Shown here piece by piece: positions 28,120-35,696 of a stretch of DNA of 64,000 bases. A program made the translations under genes and the position numbers. The stretch's first letter is position 1, and each line of letters opens with the position of its first letter. The stretch covers positions 2,014,501-2,078,500 of the forward strand of contig NZ_VFML01000001.1 of the NCBI RefSeq assembly GCF_006715045.1, written 5' to 3'. Source of the DNA: Amycolatopsis cihanbeyliensis (lineage in GTDB: Bacteria > Actinomycetota > Actinomycetes > Mycobacteriales > Pseudonocardiaceae). Below the pieces are notes generated by a model, which saw only the letters and a program-made list of their open reading frames with translations, was not told the origin of the DNA and made no database searches.

Positions 28120-28749
28120 GTGGATGACACCGTGGATGGCACGCAGGACAGCACGAGGGAAACGCGTGGGCACGTCGATCGGCTCGGTATCCGCCTGGAA
28201 CGGCGCGCGTTGCTGGTGGTCGCGGGCCTTCCCGGGGCGGGCAAGAGCACCCTGCTGCGCGTAACCGGCGGCGATACCGCGCTCACCGTGCTCGACACCG
28301 ACCAGGTCCGCGCGCGGCTGCGCCCGCTGCTGCCCGCCGGCACCCCGTACTCCTGGTACCGCCCGCTGGTACACCTGCTGCACCTGGCACGGCTGGCCGG
28401 TACCGCGATCCGCGCGCCGGGGCCGATCGTGGTGCATGATCCGGCGACCGGCCCCGTCGCCAGGGCCGCGTTCGTGGCGCTCGGCCTGCTCACCGGGCGC
28501 ACGCGGCACCTGCTCTGGCTGGACTGCACGGTGGCCGAGGCGCTGGAAGGCCAGCGCGCCCGCGGCCGCGTCCTGCTGGGCTGGTCCTTCTCCCGGCACG
28601 TTCGCCACCTTCCCCGGGTGCGTTCCCTGCTGCGCGGGGGAACACCCCGGGGCTGGTGCGAGGTCACGGTGATCGACCGGCCCACGGCCCGGCGCGGCCT
28701 GCATGTCACCGTCGGTGAGCCCCTGGCCGGGTCCCCCACGGTGAGGTGA
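28120..28749 (+). CDS. P-loop ATPase/kinase-like protein
   Basis: The 209-residue protein has Walker A GLPGAGKST near residue 36 and a following LDTDQVRARL segment like nucleoside-kinase, zeta-toxin or AAA_33-type phosphotransferases. A HLLWLDCTVAEALEGQRARGR segment fits their lid region. No antitoxin gene is beside it. The GTG at 28120 lacks a good ribosome site, and a start further in is possible. The substrate cannot be assigned. Confidence 0.7.
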   Translation: MDDTVDGTQDSTRETRGHVDRLGIRLERRALLVVAGLPGAGKSTLLRVTGGDTALTVLDTDQVRARLRPLLPAGTPYSWYRPLVHLLHLARLAGTAIRAPGPIVVHDPATGPVARAAFVALGLLTGRTRHLLWLDCTVAEALEGQRARGRVLLGWSFSRHVRHLPRVRSLLRGGTPRGWCEVTVIDRPTARRGLHVTVGEPLAGSPTVR

Positions 28750-28777
28750 CCGTCAACCCTCACCGTCAGCCGAACCG

Positions 28778-30466
28778 TCAGCCGAGGTCGGCGAGGGTCT
28801 CCTTGAGGGTGTCCAGGCCCATGCCGCCGAGCCGCAGTGCCCTGGTGTGGAAGTCCTTCAGGTCGAAGGCGGAGCCCATCCTGCGCCGGGTGTCCTCCCG
28901 CGCGGCCAGCCACATCCGCTCGCCGAGCTTGTACGAGGGTGCCTGCCCCGGCCAGCCGAGATAGCGGTCGATCTCGTCCCGGACGTGGTCGGCGTCGGTG
29001 ATCGTCCTGGTGAGCATGAACTCCAGGCCGAGTTCCGGCGTCCACCGCTCGCCCTCGTGGAACCCGGTGCCCGCCGGGATCTCCAGCTCCAGATGCATGC
29101 CGATGTCCACGACCACCCTGGCGGCCCGGAACAGGTGTGCGTCCAGCATGCCGAGCAGGTTCCCGTCGTCCTCCAGGAATCCGAGGTCCTGCATGAGCCG
29201 CTCGGCGTACAGTGCCCAGCCCTCGGCGTGGCCGGAGGTCAGTGCCAGCATCCGCTGGAACCGGTTCAGCGTCGCCGCCTGGTACACCGAGGTGGCGATC
29301 TGCAGGTGATGGCCGGGGGCGCCCTCGTGGTAGACCGTGCTGACCTCGCGCCAGGTGGAGAACTCCTCGCGGCTGGGCGGCACCGACCACCACATCTGCC
29401 CCGGCCGGGAGAAGTCCTCGGTCGGTCCGGTGTAGTACGCCCCGACACCACCGCCCGGCGGGGCGATCTTGCACTCCAGCGCCATCACCGCGTCCGGGAT
29501 GTCGAAATGCTTGCCCCGCAATGACTCCAGCGCATGGTCGGACAGCCGCTGCATCCACTCCTCGAGCCCGCGCTGGCCCTGCACCCGGTACCGGGGGTCG
29601 GCGTCCAACGCCGCCGCGGCCTGGGCGAGGCTCGCACCCGGCTTGATCCGCTCGGCGACATCCTTCGCCTCACGTTCCACCCTGGCGAACTCCGCCCAGC
29701 CCCACTCGTAGGCCTCCCGCAGGTCCAGCTCGGCACCGACGAAGTTACGCGACCACAGCCGGTAGACCTCGGCGCCGACCGCGTCCTTGGTCGGCACCCG
29801 CGGGGCGAGCTCGGCACGCAGGAAACCGGCCAGCTCCGCATAGGCCTCCTGCGCGACCTGCGCGCCATGGCGCAGCCGGGTACGCAGTGACTCGGGCAGG
29901 TCCGCGGACTCGGCTCCGCGGACGAGGTCGTCGAAGAAACCGGACCCGCCGTGCAGCCCGGCCCAGGTCTCCGCCTGCTCGGCGACCTTGCTGACCTGGC
30001 GCAGCGCGGGGGCCTGGTCGGCGTCGGCGGCCGCGAGCAGCGAGGCACGCACGCCGTCCAGCGCCGTCGGGATCCCGGCCAGCCGCGCGCCGATCTGCTC
30101 CCACTGGTCCGCGGTGTCCACCGGCATCAGGTCGAAGATCGTCCGCAGCGCCTGCACCGGGCTGTCGGTCACGTTCAGCGCGCCGAGGTCGAGGCCGGCC
30201 TCGTGGATCTCCAGCCCGATTCCGACCCGCTCGGTGAACACGGTTTTCGCCAGCCGCTCGCTCGCGTCGGTGGGTTCGACCTGGTCGATCTCCCGCAGGT
30301 ACCGCTTGGCCAGCGCCGCCCGTGCGGCATGTCCCTCCGGTGAGTAGTCGGTGAGCTGGTCCTCGTAACCGGAGATGCCGAACTCCGTAGCCGCGACGGG
30401 GTGGGCCGCGGCGAAGTCGTCGACATACCGGTTGCAGATCTCGTGCACGCCCTCGGTAGAAGCCAT
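28778..30466 (-). CDS. DUF885 family metallopeptidase-like protein
   Basis: The 562-residue protein matches the DUF885 family, related to M32-like zinc carboxypeptidases. The zinc motif HEGAPGHH (380-387: H380 and H386 as ligands, E381 catalytic) and the HAEGWALYAERLM segment supplying the third ligand are intact. No signal peptide is seen, so it is cytoplasmic. It probably degrades peptides, but no substrate is established for actinobacterial members. Confidence 0.82.
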   Translation of the reverse strand: MASTEGVHEICNRYVDDFAAAHPVAATEFGISGYEDQLTDYSPEGHAARAALAKRYLREIDQVEPTDASERLAKTVFTERVGIGLEIHEAGLDLGALNVTDSPVQALRTIFDLMPVDTADQWEQIGARLAGIPTALDGVRASLLAAADADQAPALRQVSKVAEQAETWAGLHGGSGFFDDLVRGAESADLPESLRTRLRHGAQVAQEAYAELAGFLRAELAPRVPTKDAVGAEVYRLWSRNFVGAELDLREAYEWGWAEFARVEREAKDVAERIKPGASLAQAAAALDADPRYRVQGQRGLEEWMQRLSDHALESLRGKHFDIPDAVMALECKIAPPGGGVGAYYTGPTEDFSRPGQMWWSVPPSREEFSTWREVSTVYHEGAPGHHLQIATSVYQAATLNRFQRMLALTSGHAEGWALYAERLMQDLGFLEDDGNLLGMLDAHLFRAARVVVDIGMHLELEIPAGTGFHEGERWTPELGLEFMLTRTITDADHVRDEIDRYLGWPGQAPSYKLGERMWLAAREDTRRRMGSAFDLKDFHTRALRLGGMGLDTLKETLADLG

Positions 30467-30524
30467 GAGCGCACGTTACCGGCAGTGGGAACGGGACACG
30501 CACCGGATTTTGCGCGCGCGGGCG

Positions 30525-31319
30525 CTACAGGCCCGCGAGCAGGTCCGTCTCGGTGATACCCGGCCCCTGACCGGTGCGGATGAACCACTCCGTGCCGAAA
30601 GCACCGCGGAAGGCGTCCTCGGGCATGGCGAGGAAGAAGGACTCCTCGCCGATCTGGCTGGCATGCGCGCGCATCGCCGCCCGCTTGTGCCCGGCGTACG
30701 CGGTGACGTCCACCGCCGCCGTGATCTCCGCGTCCGGCTTGCCGAACTCCGCCGACTCCTCGAAGTCGGGCAGGTCGACCCCGGCCGCCGCCGCGGACTG
30801 GGCGAACTCGGCCATCCCGCGGATCATCTGATCCCGGTTCATCGTGTTCTGGTACACCCGCGGGGTGCCCGCCAGCTCGGCGGCGCGCAGGCCCACCCGG
30901 TGCACCTGGATGTGGTCGGGATGGCCGTAGCCACCGTTGTCGTCATAGACGGTCAGTACCTCGGCCCGCTCCTCGCGCAGGATCGCGGCGAGTCGCCGCG
31001 CGGCCTCCTCCACCGGCGCGGTCCAGAACGAGCCGGGCTCGTCGTTGGTCGGCTCACCCATCATTCCGGAGTCGACGTAGCCGAGGAACTCCACCCGCTT
31101 CGCCCCCAGGATCTCCGCGGCGGCGTGGGTCTCCTCGACCCTGCGTTGCCAGAGCCGCTCGCCCTCGGTGAGAAAGCCATCCGCCACCTCGCCGTGCTCA
31201 CCGCGGGTGGCCACCACGAGCACGACCCGATGTCCCTCGTCGAACGCCTTGCGCATCACCCCACCGCACGCGATCGACTCGTCGTCGGGATGCGCATGAA
31301 ACGACACCAAAGTTGCCAT
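30525..31319 (-). CDS. PIG-L family deacetylase (MshB/Mca-like)
   Basis: The 264-residue zinc hydrolase has AHPDDE (H10, D13) and GGYGHPDHIQVH (H133, D135, H136), the metal and catalytic residues of the PIG-L/LmbE family. In actinobacteria this family includes the mycothiol enzymes MshB (GlcNAc-Ins deacetylase) and Mca (mycothiol S-conjugate amidase). The GGYxHPDH and YVDSGMM segments are Mca/MshB-like, but which activity is present cannot be decided. It is divergent from the prenyl synthase gene, with only 39 bp between starts. Confidence 0.85.
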   Translation of the reverse strand: MATLVSFHAHPDDESIACGGVMRKAFDEGHRVVLVVATRGEHGEVADGFLTEGERLWQRRVEETHAAAEILGAKRVEFLGYVDSGMMGEPTNDEPGSFWTAPVEEAARRLAAILREERAEVLTVYDDNGGYGHPDHIQVHRVGLRAAELAGTPRVYQNTMNRDQMIRGMAEFAQSAAAAGVDLPDFEESAEFGKPDAEITAAVDVTAYAGHKRAAMRAHASQIGEESFFLAMPEDAFRGAFGTEWFIRTGQGPGITETDLLAGL

Positions 31320-31358
31320 GCCGACGAACCTACGCGAAAGCTACGACAGGATGGGGGT

Positions 31359-32450
31359 ATGAGCGAGCCGGACTACGACGCCGACCTGCCCGCACACGTC
31401 GAGCGGGTGCTGGCCGAGTTCCTGCGTACGGCGGGCGAGGACATCCAGCGCACCGAACCCGTCGTGGGGCCGGGGATCGAGGCGCTGACCGGCTTCGTGC
31501 TCGGCGGCGGCAAACGGTTGCGGCCCACCTTCGCCTGGTGGGCCTGGCGTGGAGCGGGTGGTGATCCGGGCGGCGGGCACGCCGAGGGGGTGCTGCGGGT
31601 GGCCGCCAGCCTGGAGCTGCTCCAGGCCTGCGCACTGATCCACGACGACCTGATGGACTCCTCGGACTCCCGGCGCGGTGCCCCGACCGTGCACATCGCC
31701 TTCGCCAAGCGGCATGCGGACGCGGGCTGGCTCGGCTCACCCGCCACGTTCGGGCTCGCCGCGGCCGTGCTGATCGGCGATCTGGCCCTCGCCTGGTCCG
31801 AGGACATGTTCGCGGGCGCCCCGCTGCCCGCCGAGGTGCTGTCCGCCGCGCGGCCCGCGTGGCGGGCCATGCGCACGGAGGTGCTCGCCGGCCAGTACCT
31901 GGACGTGCACACGCAGGCCACCGGGGACTCCTCGGCGGAGGCGGCGCTGCGCATCGACCGGCTGAAGACCGCGGCCTACACCGTGCGGCGACCACTGCAC
32001 CTCGGCGCGGCGCTCGCCGGGGCGGACCGGCGGCTGGTCGACGCCCTGCTGGCCGCCGGCAGCGACCTCGGCGTCGCCTTCCAGCTGCGGGACGACCTGC
32101 TCGGCGTGTTCGGTGATCCCTCGGTGACCGGCAAGCCGGCAGGAGACGACCTGCGGGAGGGCAAGCGCACCCTGCTGGTCGCGCTCGGCCTGCGGCAGGC
32201 CGAGGAACGGGGCGACCCGCACGCGCGCGAGGTCATCGCGGCGGCGATCGGCGACGCCGGGCTGTCCGAGTCGGCGGTGGACGAGGTGCGGCAGGCGCTC
32301 GTCGAGGTCGGCGCGGTGCGGGCGGTCGAGCGGCGGATCGACGAGCTCACCGGCTCCGCGCTGGCCGCGCTCGACACCGCGGAACTGGCCGAGCCCGCGG
32401 CCGGCAGGCTCGCGGAACTGGCCACGAAGGCCACCCAGCGCACGTACTGA
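31359..32450 (+). CDS. idsA: Polyprenyl diphosphate synthase
   Basis: This E-type prenyl synthase condenses isopentenyl diphosphate with allylic diphosphates to make a C15-C20 or longer chain. The 363-residue length fits geranylgeranyl-type synthases. The first aspartate-rich motif DDLMD is at 96-100, the GGGKRLRP IPP-binding motif at 49-56, and the second motif FQLRDDLLGVFGD has its aspartates at 245-246. The residues just before DDLMD that set chain length are LIH, not diagnostic by eye. The position beside the Rv2175c/pknL/aroG group matches idsA2 of mycobacteria. AGGATGGGGG precedes the ATG. Confidence 0.88.
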   Translation: MSEPDYDADLPAHVERVLAEFLRTAGEDIQRTEPVVGPGIEALTGFVLGGGKRLRPTFAWWAWRGAGGDPGGGHAEGVLRVAASLELLQACALIHDDLMDSSDSRRGAPTVHIAFAKRHADAGWLGSPATFGLAAAVLIGDLALAWSEDMFAGAPLPAEVLSAARPAWRAMRTEVLAGQYLDVHTQATGDSSAEAALRIDRLKTAAYTVRRPLHLGAALAGADRRLVDALLAAGSDLGVAFQLRDDLLGVFGDPSVTGKPAGDDLREGKRTLLVALGLRQAEERGDPHAREVIAAAIGDAGLSESAVDEVRQALVEVGAVRAVERRIDELTGSALAALDTAELAEPAAGRLAELATKATQRTY

Positions 32451-32504
32451 AGGCGATGTCTTCGGCAGGAGCGCGCCGTGCTGGTCGCCGCTAGGCTCAG
32501 GCCC

Positions 32505-33293
32505 ATGACCACAGCAGCGAAGAGGCCTGTACGAATCGGATTCCAGCTCCAGCCCCAGCACGCCGAGTACGCGGACATCCGGCGCGCAGCCGCGGAAGCC
32601 GAGGAGCTCGGTGTGGACATCCTGTTCAACTGGGACCACTTCTACCCGCTCTCCGGTGACCCCGACGGCAAGCACTTCGAGTGCTGGACCATGCTCGGCG
32701 CGTGGGCCGAGGCCACCTCGCGGGTGCAGATCGGCGCCCTGGTGACCTGCAACAGCTACCGCAACCCGGAACTGCTCGCCGACATGGCGCGCACGGTCGA
32801 CCACATCAGCGGCGGCAGGCTGGTCTTCGGCATCGGTGCCGGCTGGTTCGAGAAGGACTACACCGAGTACGGCTACGAGTTCGGCACCGCGGGCGGGCGG
32901 CTGGACGCCCTCGCCGAGGCGATGCCCAGGATCGAGCAGCGGTTCGGCAAGCTCAACCCCGCCCCGAGCCGCAAGATCCCGGTGCTGATCGGCGGCGGTG
33001 GGGAGAAGAAGACCCTGCGGCTGGTCGCCAAGCACGCCGACATCTGGCACGGCTTCGGCGATGTCGAGACCGCCGCGCGCAAGGTGCGGATCCTCGACCA
33101 GCACTGCGCCGACATCGGCAGGGACCCGGCGGAGATCGAGCGGTCCGTCGGCGTCCCGGGCTCCCCGGAGAAGCTCGGCAAGCCCCTGCACGACCTGGGT
33201 ATCACCATGTTCACCGTCGCAACCGACGGCCCGAACTACGACCTGGGCCTGCTGCGCGACTGGATCGCCTGGCGCGACGAGCACAACGCCTGA
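32505..33293 (+). CDS. LLM-class F420-dependent oxidoreductase
   Basis: The 262-residue protein is a luciferase-like TIM-barrel enzyme of the type that uses deazaflavin F420 in actinobacteria. Characteristic segments are ADIRRAAAEAEELGVDILFNWDHFYPLSGD, GALVTCNSYRNPELLADMARTVDHISGGRLVFGIGAGW and RKIPVLIGGGGEKKTLRLVAKHADIWHGFG. The substrate is unknown. F420 rather than FMN use is inferred from family and lineage. ATG at 32505 has no strong ribosome site. Confidence 0.88.
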   Translation: MTTAAKRPVRIGFQLQPQHAEYADIRRAAAEAEELGVDILFNWDHFYPLSGDPDGKHFECWTMLGAWAEATSRVQIGALVTCNSYRNPELLADMARTVDHISGGRLVFGIGAGWFEKDYTEYGYEFGTAGGRLDALAEAMPRIEQRFGKLNPAPSRKIPVLIGGGGEKKTLRLVAKHADIWHGFGDVETAARKVRILDQHCADIGRDPAEIERSVGVPGSPEKLGKPLHDLGITMFTVATDGPNYDLGLLRDWIAWRDEHNA

Positions 33294-33296
33294 CGT

Positions 33297-33345
33297 CGGT
33301 GAGTGACCGGTGCCAGCGAGAGCGCCGGGAACCGGTCACTCACCG
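33297..33345. terminator. Bidirectional hairpin terminator
   Basis: CGGTGAGTGACCGGT (33297-33311) and ACCGGTCACTCACCG (33331-33345) form a perfect 15-bp stem with a 19-base loop, at the 3' ends of two convergent genes. There is no T-run, as is common for high-GC terminators. The stem overlaps the last codons of the CGNR gene. Confidence 0.75.
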
Positions 33346-33914
33346 CGGTCGGCGCGGGCGCGGTGGGCGGCGACGCGGGCGCGGGTGGCGCAGCGCGTGC
33401 CGCAGTAGCGACGGGGGTCGCCGGCGCCGAGGTCGAGGAACGGGCGGCCGCAGGACGCGGCGGCACAGATCCCGCCCGGTGGGCGCTGCCATTCGGCCAG
33501 CAGCATCGCCAGCGCGAGGCAGGAGGAGGTGAGCAGCCACTCCCCGTACGGGGCGTCGTCATCGCCGTCCACGTGCAGGTGCCAGGCAAACGCCCCACCG
33601 TGCGTGGTCAGCCGCGGCGGATGCGCCCACGCCGCGAGCAGTTCGTTCAGCACGGCCGCCGCGGAGTCCGCGTCCGGGGCGGCGAACACCCTGGTCAGCT
33701 CGGCGGCCGCGGACCGCAGTTGCGCCAGGTCCCGCTCCGAAAGCCCGATCGGCTCCCGCTCGCCATGCCGCAGCAGCACCGCACGCACCGCGGCCGCGGT
33801 AGCCCGCTCGTGCCGCAGCGCCACGATCAACTCGACGGCACGCTGGGCGGCCGTGCGCGCGGAACGCCCGGACAGGTACTCGGAAGACTTGGAAGACTTG
33901 GAAGACGCAGCCAC
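33336..33914 (-). CDS. CGNR zinc-finger (ABATE-domain) protein
   Basis: The 192-residue protein has an N-terminal ABATE-like helical region (about 20-130) and a C-terminal CGNR-type zinc finger (about 148-185) with four cysteines in C-x4-C...Y-C-x3-C arrangement (AASCGRPF and RRYCGTRCATRARV). These are thought to be DNA-binding regulators; the usual N after CG is R here. The GTG start is followed by a triplicated 9-bp unit encoding SSK-SSK-SSE. It is divergent from the MFS transporter with 14-23 bp between starts, so it is a candidate regulator of that gene. Confidence 0.82.
   Translation of the reverse strand: MAASSKSSKSSEYLSGRSARTAAQRAVELIVALRHERATAAAVRAVLLRHGEREPIGLSERDLAQLRSAAAELTRVFAAPDADSAAAVLNELLAAWAHPPRLTTHGGAFAWHLHVDGDDDAPYGEWLLTSSCLALAMLLAEWQRPPGGICAAASCGRPFLDLGAGDPRRYCGTRCATRARVAAHRARADRGE
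33882..33908 (-). repeat. Three 9-bp tandem repeats at the start of the CGNR gene
   Basis: GGAAGACTT occurs twice in tandem (33882, 33891), followed by GGAAGACGC (33900). The array encodes the Ser/Lys-rich N-terminal tail of the zinc-finger protein; copy-number change would lengthen the tail without a frameshift. Confidence 0.7.
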
Positions 33915-33937
33915 CCGCCCAGTGTAACGTGCTGAAC

Positions 33938-35131
33938 ATGTTAGGCCGTTACGCCTTGCCGCGATACCTCACCGGGGCCACCGCCGCCCGCACCGGGGAC
34001 GAGGTGTCCGGACCCGCGCTGCTCCTGGTGGGGCTGGCGGCCACCGGATCGGTCGCGACCGCCTCCGGCCTGCTCGCGGCGCTGACGATCTCGGCGGCCA
34101 TCGGCGGGCCGGTGCTCGGCGCGCTGCTGGACCGCAGCCGCCGCCCCGGCAGGCTGCTGGCCGCGGCGCTCGCCGCCTACGCCGCAGGCCTCGGCGTGTT
34201 GCTCGCCGGGGTCGGGCGGTTGCCCACCATCCTGACACTCGCCGTGGCACTGCTCGCCGGCCTGCTCACCGCCGCGATCTCCGGCGGCTGGACCGCGCAG
34301 CTACCCGGGGTCGTCCCCGGAGATCGGTTCGCCCGCGCCAACGCGCTGGACGCGCTCACCTTCGGGCTGGCCGGCCTCGCGGGCCCCGCGCTGGCCGGGT
34401 TGCTGGGCAGCACGCTCGGCGCGCGGGCCGCGCTGCTGGCGGCGATCGTGCTGGTGGCCGCGGCGCTGCCGGTCGCGGCCACGCTGCCCCGCCCGGACAC
34501 CGTGCCGCCGCCGCGCTCGCTACCGCGCGAGGTGCGGGCGGGTTTCGCCGCGATCGCCCGCAGCCGTCCCCTGCTCGCGGGCACGGCCACCTCGGTGGTG
34601 TCCTTCGCCGGGGTGGGAATGCTGGTGGTGTGCTGCCCCTTGCTCGGCACGCAGCGGTTCGGGGACGCGGGCCGTGGCACGCTGCTGCTCGCGGTACTGG
34701 CCGCCACCGCGATGACCGCCAACGCCCTGCTGGCGCGCAGACCGGGTCTGATCCGGCCGGACACCGCCCTTCCGGCCAGCACCCTGCTGCTCGGCGCCGG
34801 GATGCTCACGGCGGCTCTGACCACCGAACCGGCCTACGCCATCGTGGCCGTGGTGATCGCGGGCGCCGGGGATGGCCCGCAGCTCACCGCGCTGTTCGCG
34901 ATCCGGCACCGGGAGGCGCCGCCACGACTACGGGCGCAGATCTTCACCACCGGCGCCAGCATGAAGATCAGCGGGTTCGCACTCGGTTCCGCACTGGCCG
35001 GACCGCTGGCCACGCAGTCCCTCACCGCCTGCCTGCTGGTGGCGGCAGGGGTGGAACTGCTCGCCGCGCTGACTTTCCTCGCCTGCCGCGGGCGGCCGGT
35101 CAGAAGGCCATCGCTTGCGCGCGCCGCTTGA
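33938..35131 (+). CDS. MFS transporter
   Basis: The 397-residue protein has about 12 hydrophobic helices and major-facilitator features, including LDRSRRPGRLL in the loop after helix 2 of the first half. It is probably a drug or metabolite exporter; the substrate is unknown. Either GTG 33929 or ATG 33938 could be the start and neither has a ribosome site. A TAACGT hexamer at 33922-33927 would place transcription at or near the ATG, so a leaderless message is plausible. The 3' end overlaps the convergent DNA-binding gene by 32 bp. Confidence 0.85.
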   Translation: MLGRYALPRYLTGATAARTGDEVSGPALLLVGLAATGSVATASGLLAALTISAAIGGPVLGALLDRSRRPGRLLAAALAAYAAGLGVLLAGVGRLPTILTLAVALLAGLLTAAISGGWTAQLPGVVPGDRFARANALDALTFGLAGLAGPALAGLLGSTLGARAALLAAIVLVAAALPVAATLPRPDTVPPPRSLPREVRAGFAAIARSRPLLAGTATSVVSFAGVGMLVVCCPLLGTQRFGDAGRGTLLLAVLAATAMTANALLARRPGLIRPDTALPASTLLLGAGMLTAALTTEPAYAIVAVVIAGAGDGPQLTALFAIRHREAPPRLRAQIFTTGASMKISGFALGSALAGPLATQSLTACLLVAAGVELLAALTFLACRGRPVRRPSLARAA

Positions 35132-35468
35132 CCTCCGTGCCGTGGCTGGTTCGCAACGCGTTGATCGGCGTGATACCGGGCAGGGACTCGTCGGCCGCGA
35201 ACAGCCAGCGCAGCATCTCGGTACGGTCGAACCCGGAGTCGGCCAGCACCGTCACCGTGCCGGCCAGACCCTTGACCACACCGTTCCCGTTCAGGAAGTC
35301 CGCGGGAACCATCAGCTCGCCGTCGCGGCGAACCGCGATGAGCTGGCCGTCCCGCAGCAGCTGCCGCGCCTTGTTCATCGACAACCCGAGCTTCGTCGCC
35401 ACCTCCGGGAGCGGAAGCACGGCGACCTCGGCCTCGAGCACGTCGTCAGCGACTGGGATCGCACTCAC
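35100..35468 (-). CDS. Rv2175c-type winged-helix DNA-binding protein
   Basis: The 122-residue protein aligns with mycobacterial Rv2175c: LPLPEVATKLGLSMNKARQLLRDGQLIAVRRDGELMVP is the winged helix-turn-helix, and EMLRWLFAADESLPG and VKRRAQAMAF close the protein as in that family. Rv2175c is a substrate of the kinase PknL, and here too the kinase gene is immediately divergent. The GTG at 35468 (SAIPVADDVL) gives the best homology start. The N-terminal Thr-containing extension phosphorylated in mycobacteria is shorter or absent here. Confidence 0.88.
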   Translation of the reverse strand: MSAIPVADDVLEAEVAVLPLPEVATKLGLSMNKARQLLRDGQLIAVRRDGELMVPADFLNGNGVVKGLAGTVTVLADSGFDRTEMLRWLFAADESLPGITPINALRTSHGTEVKRRAQAMAF

Positions 35469-35522
35469 ACCCCATACTGTGCCACATTCCACGCCATACG
35501 CAGAATGTTCGCTCGACCGGCC

Positions 35523-35600
35523 CACAACCCGTTGTGTGGGTATGCCAAGGAGACCGAAAGTAGCCCGACCTTCCGGTCAGCACCGATCGGCCACTTTCGG
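35523..35600. promoter_or_regulatory. Inverted repeats in the HTH/kinase divergent promoter
   Basis: CACAAC-CC-GTTGTG (35523-35536) is a perfect inverted repeat. A larger one pairs CCGAAAGTAGCC (35554-35565) with GGCCACTTTCGG (35589-35600), 11 of 12 bases, with a small nested GACC-TTCC-GGTC hairpin in its loop. They lie between two divergent genes and are candidate operators, possibly for the Rv2175c-type protein. Confidence 0.5.
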
Positions 35601-35696
35601 TTGGATTGGCATCTACCGGCACAGTACCCTCGGCAAACACGACCCAACTCCGGTACCTCACCCACATCTACCGGACCATCCGTAGGATTTGGCGAC

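Noticed and set aside
28120..28749. P-loop protein as a zeta-type toxin
   Set aside because: No epsilon antitoxin or small partner gene is adjacent; generic kinase-like motifs only.
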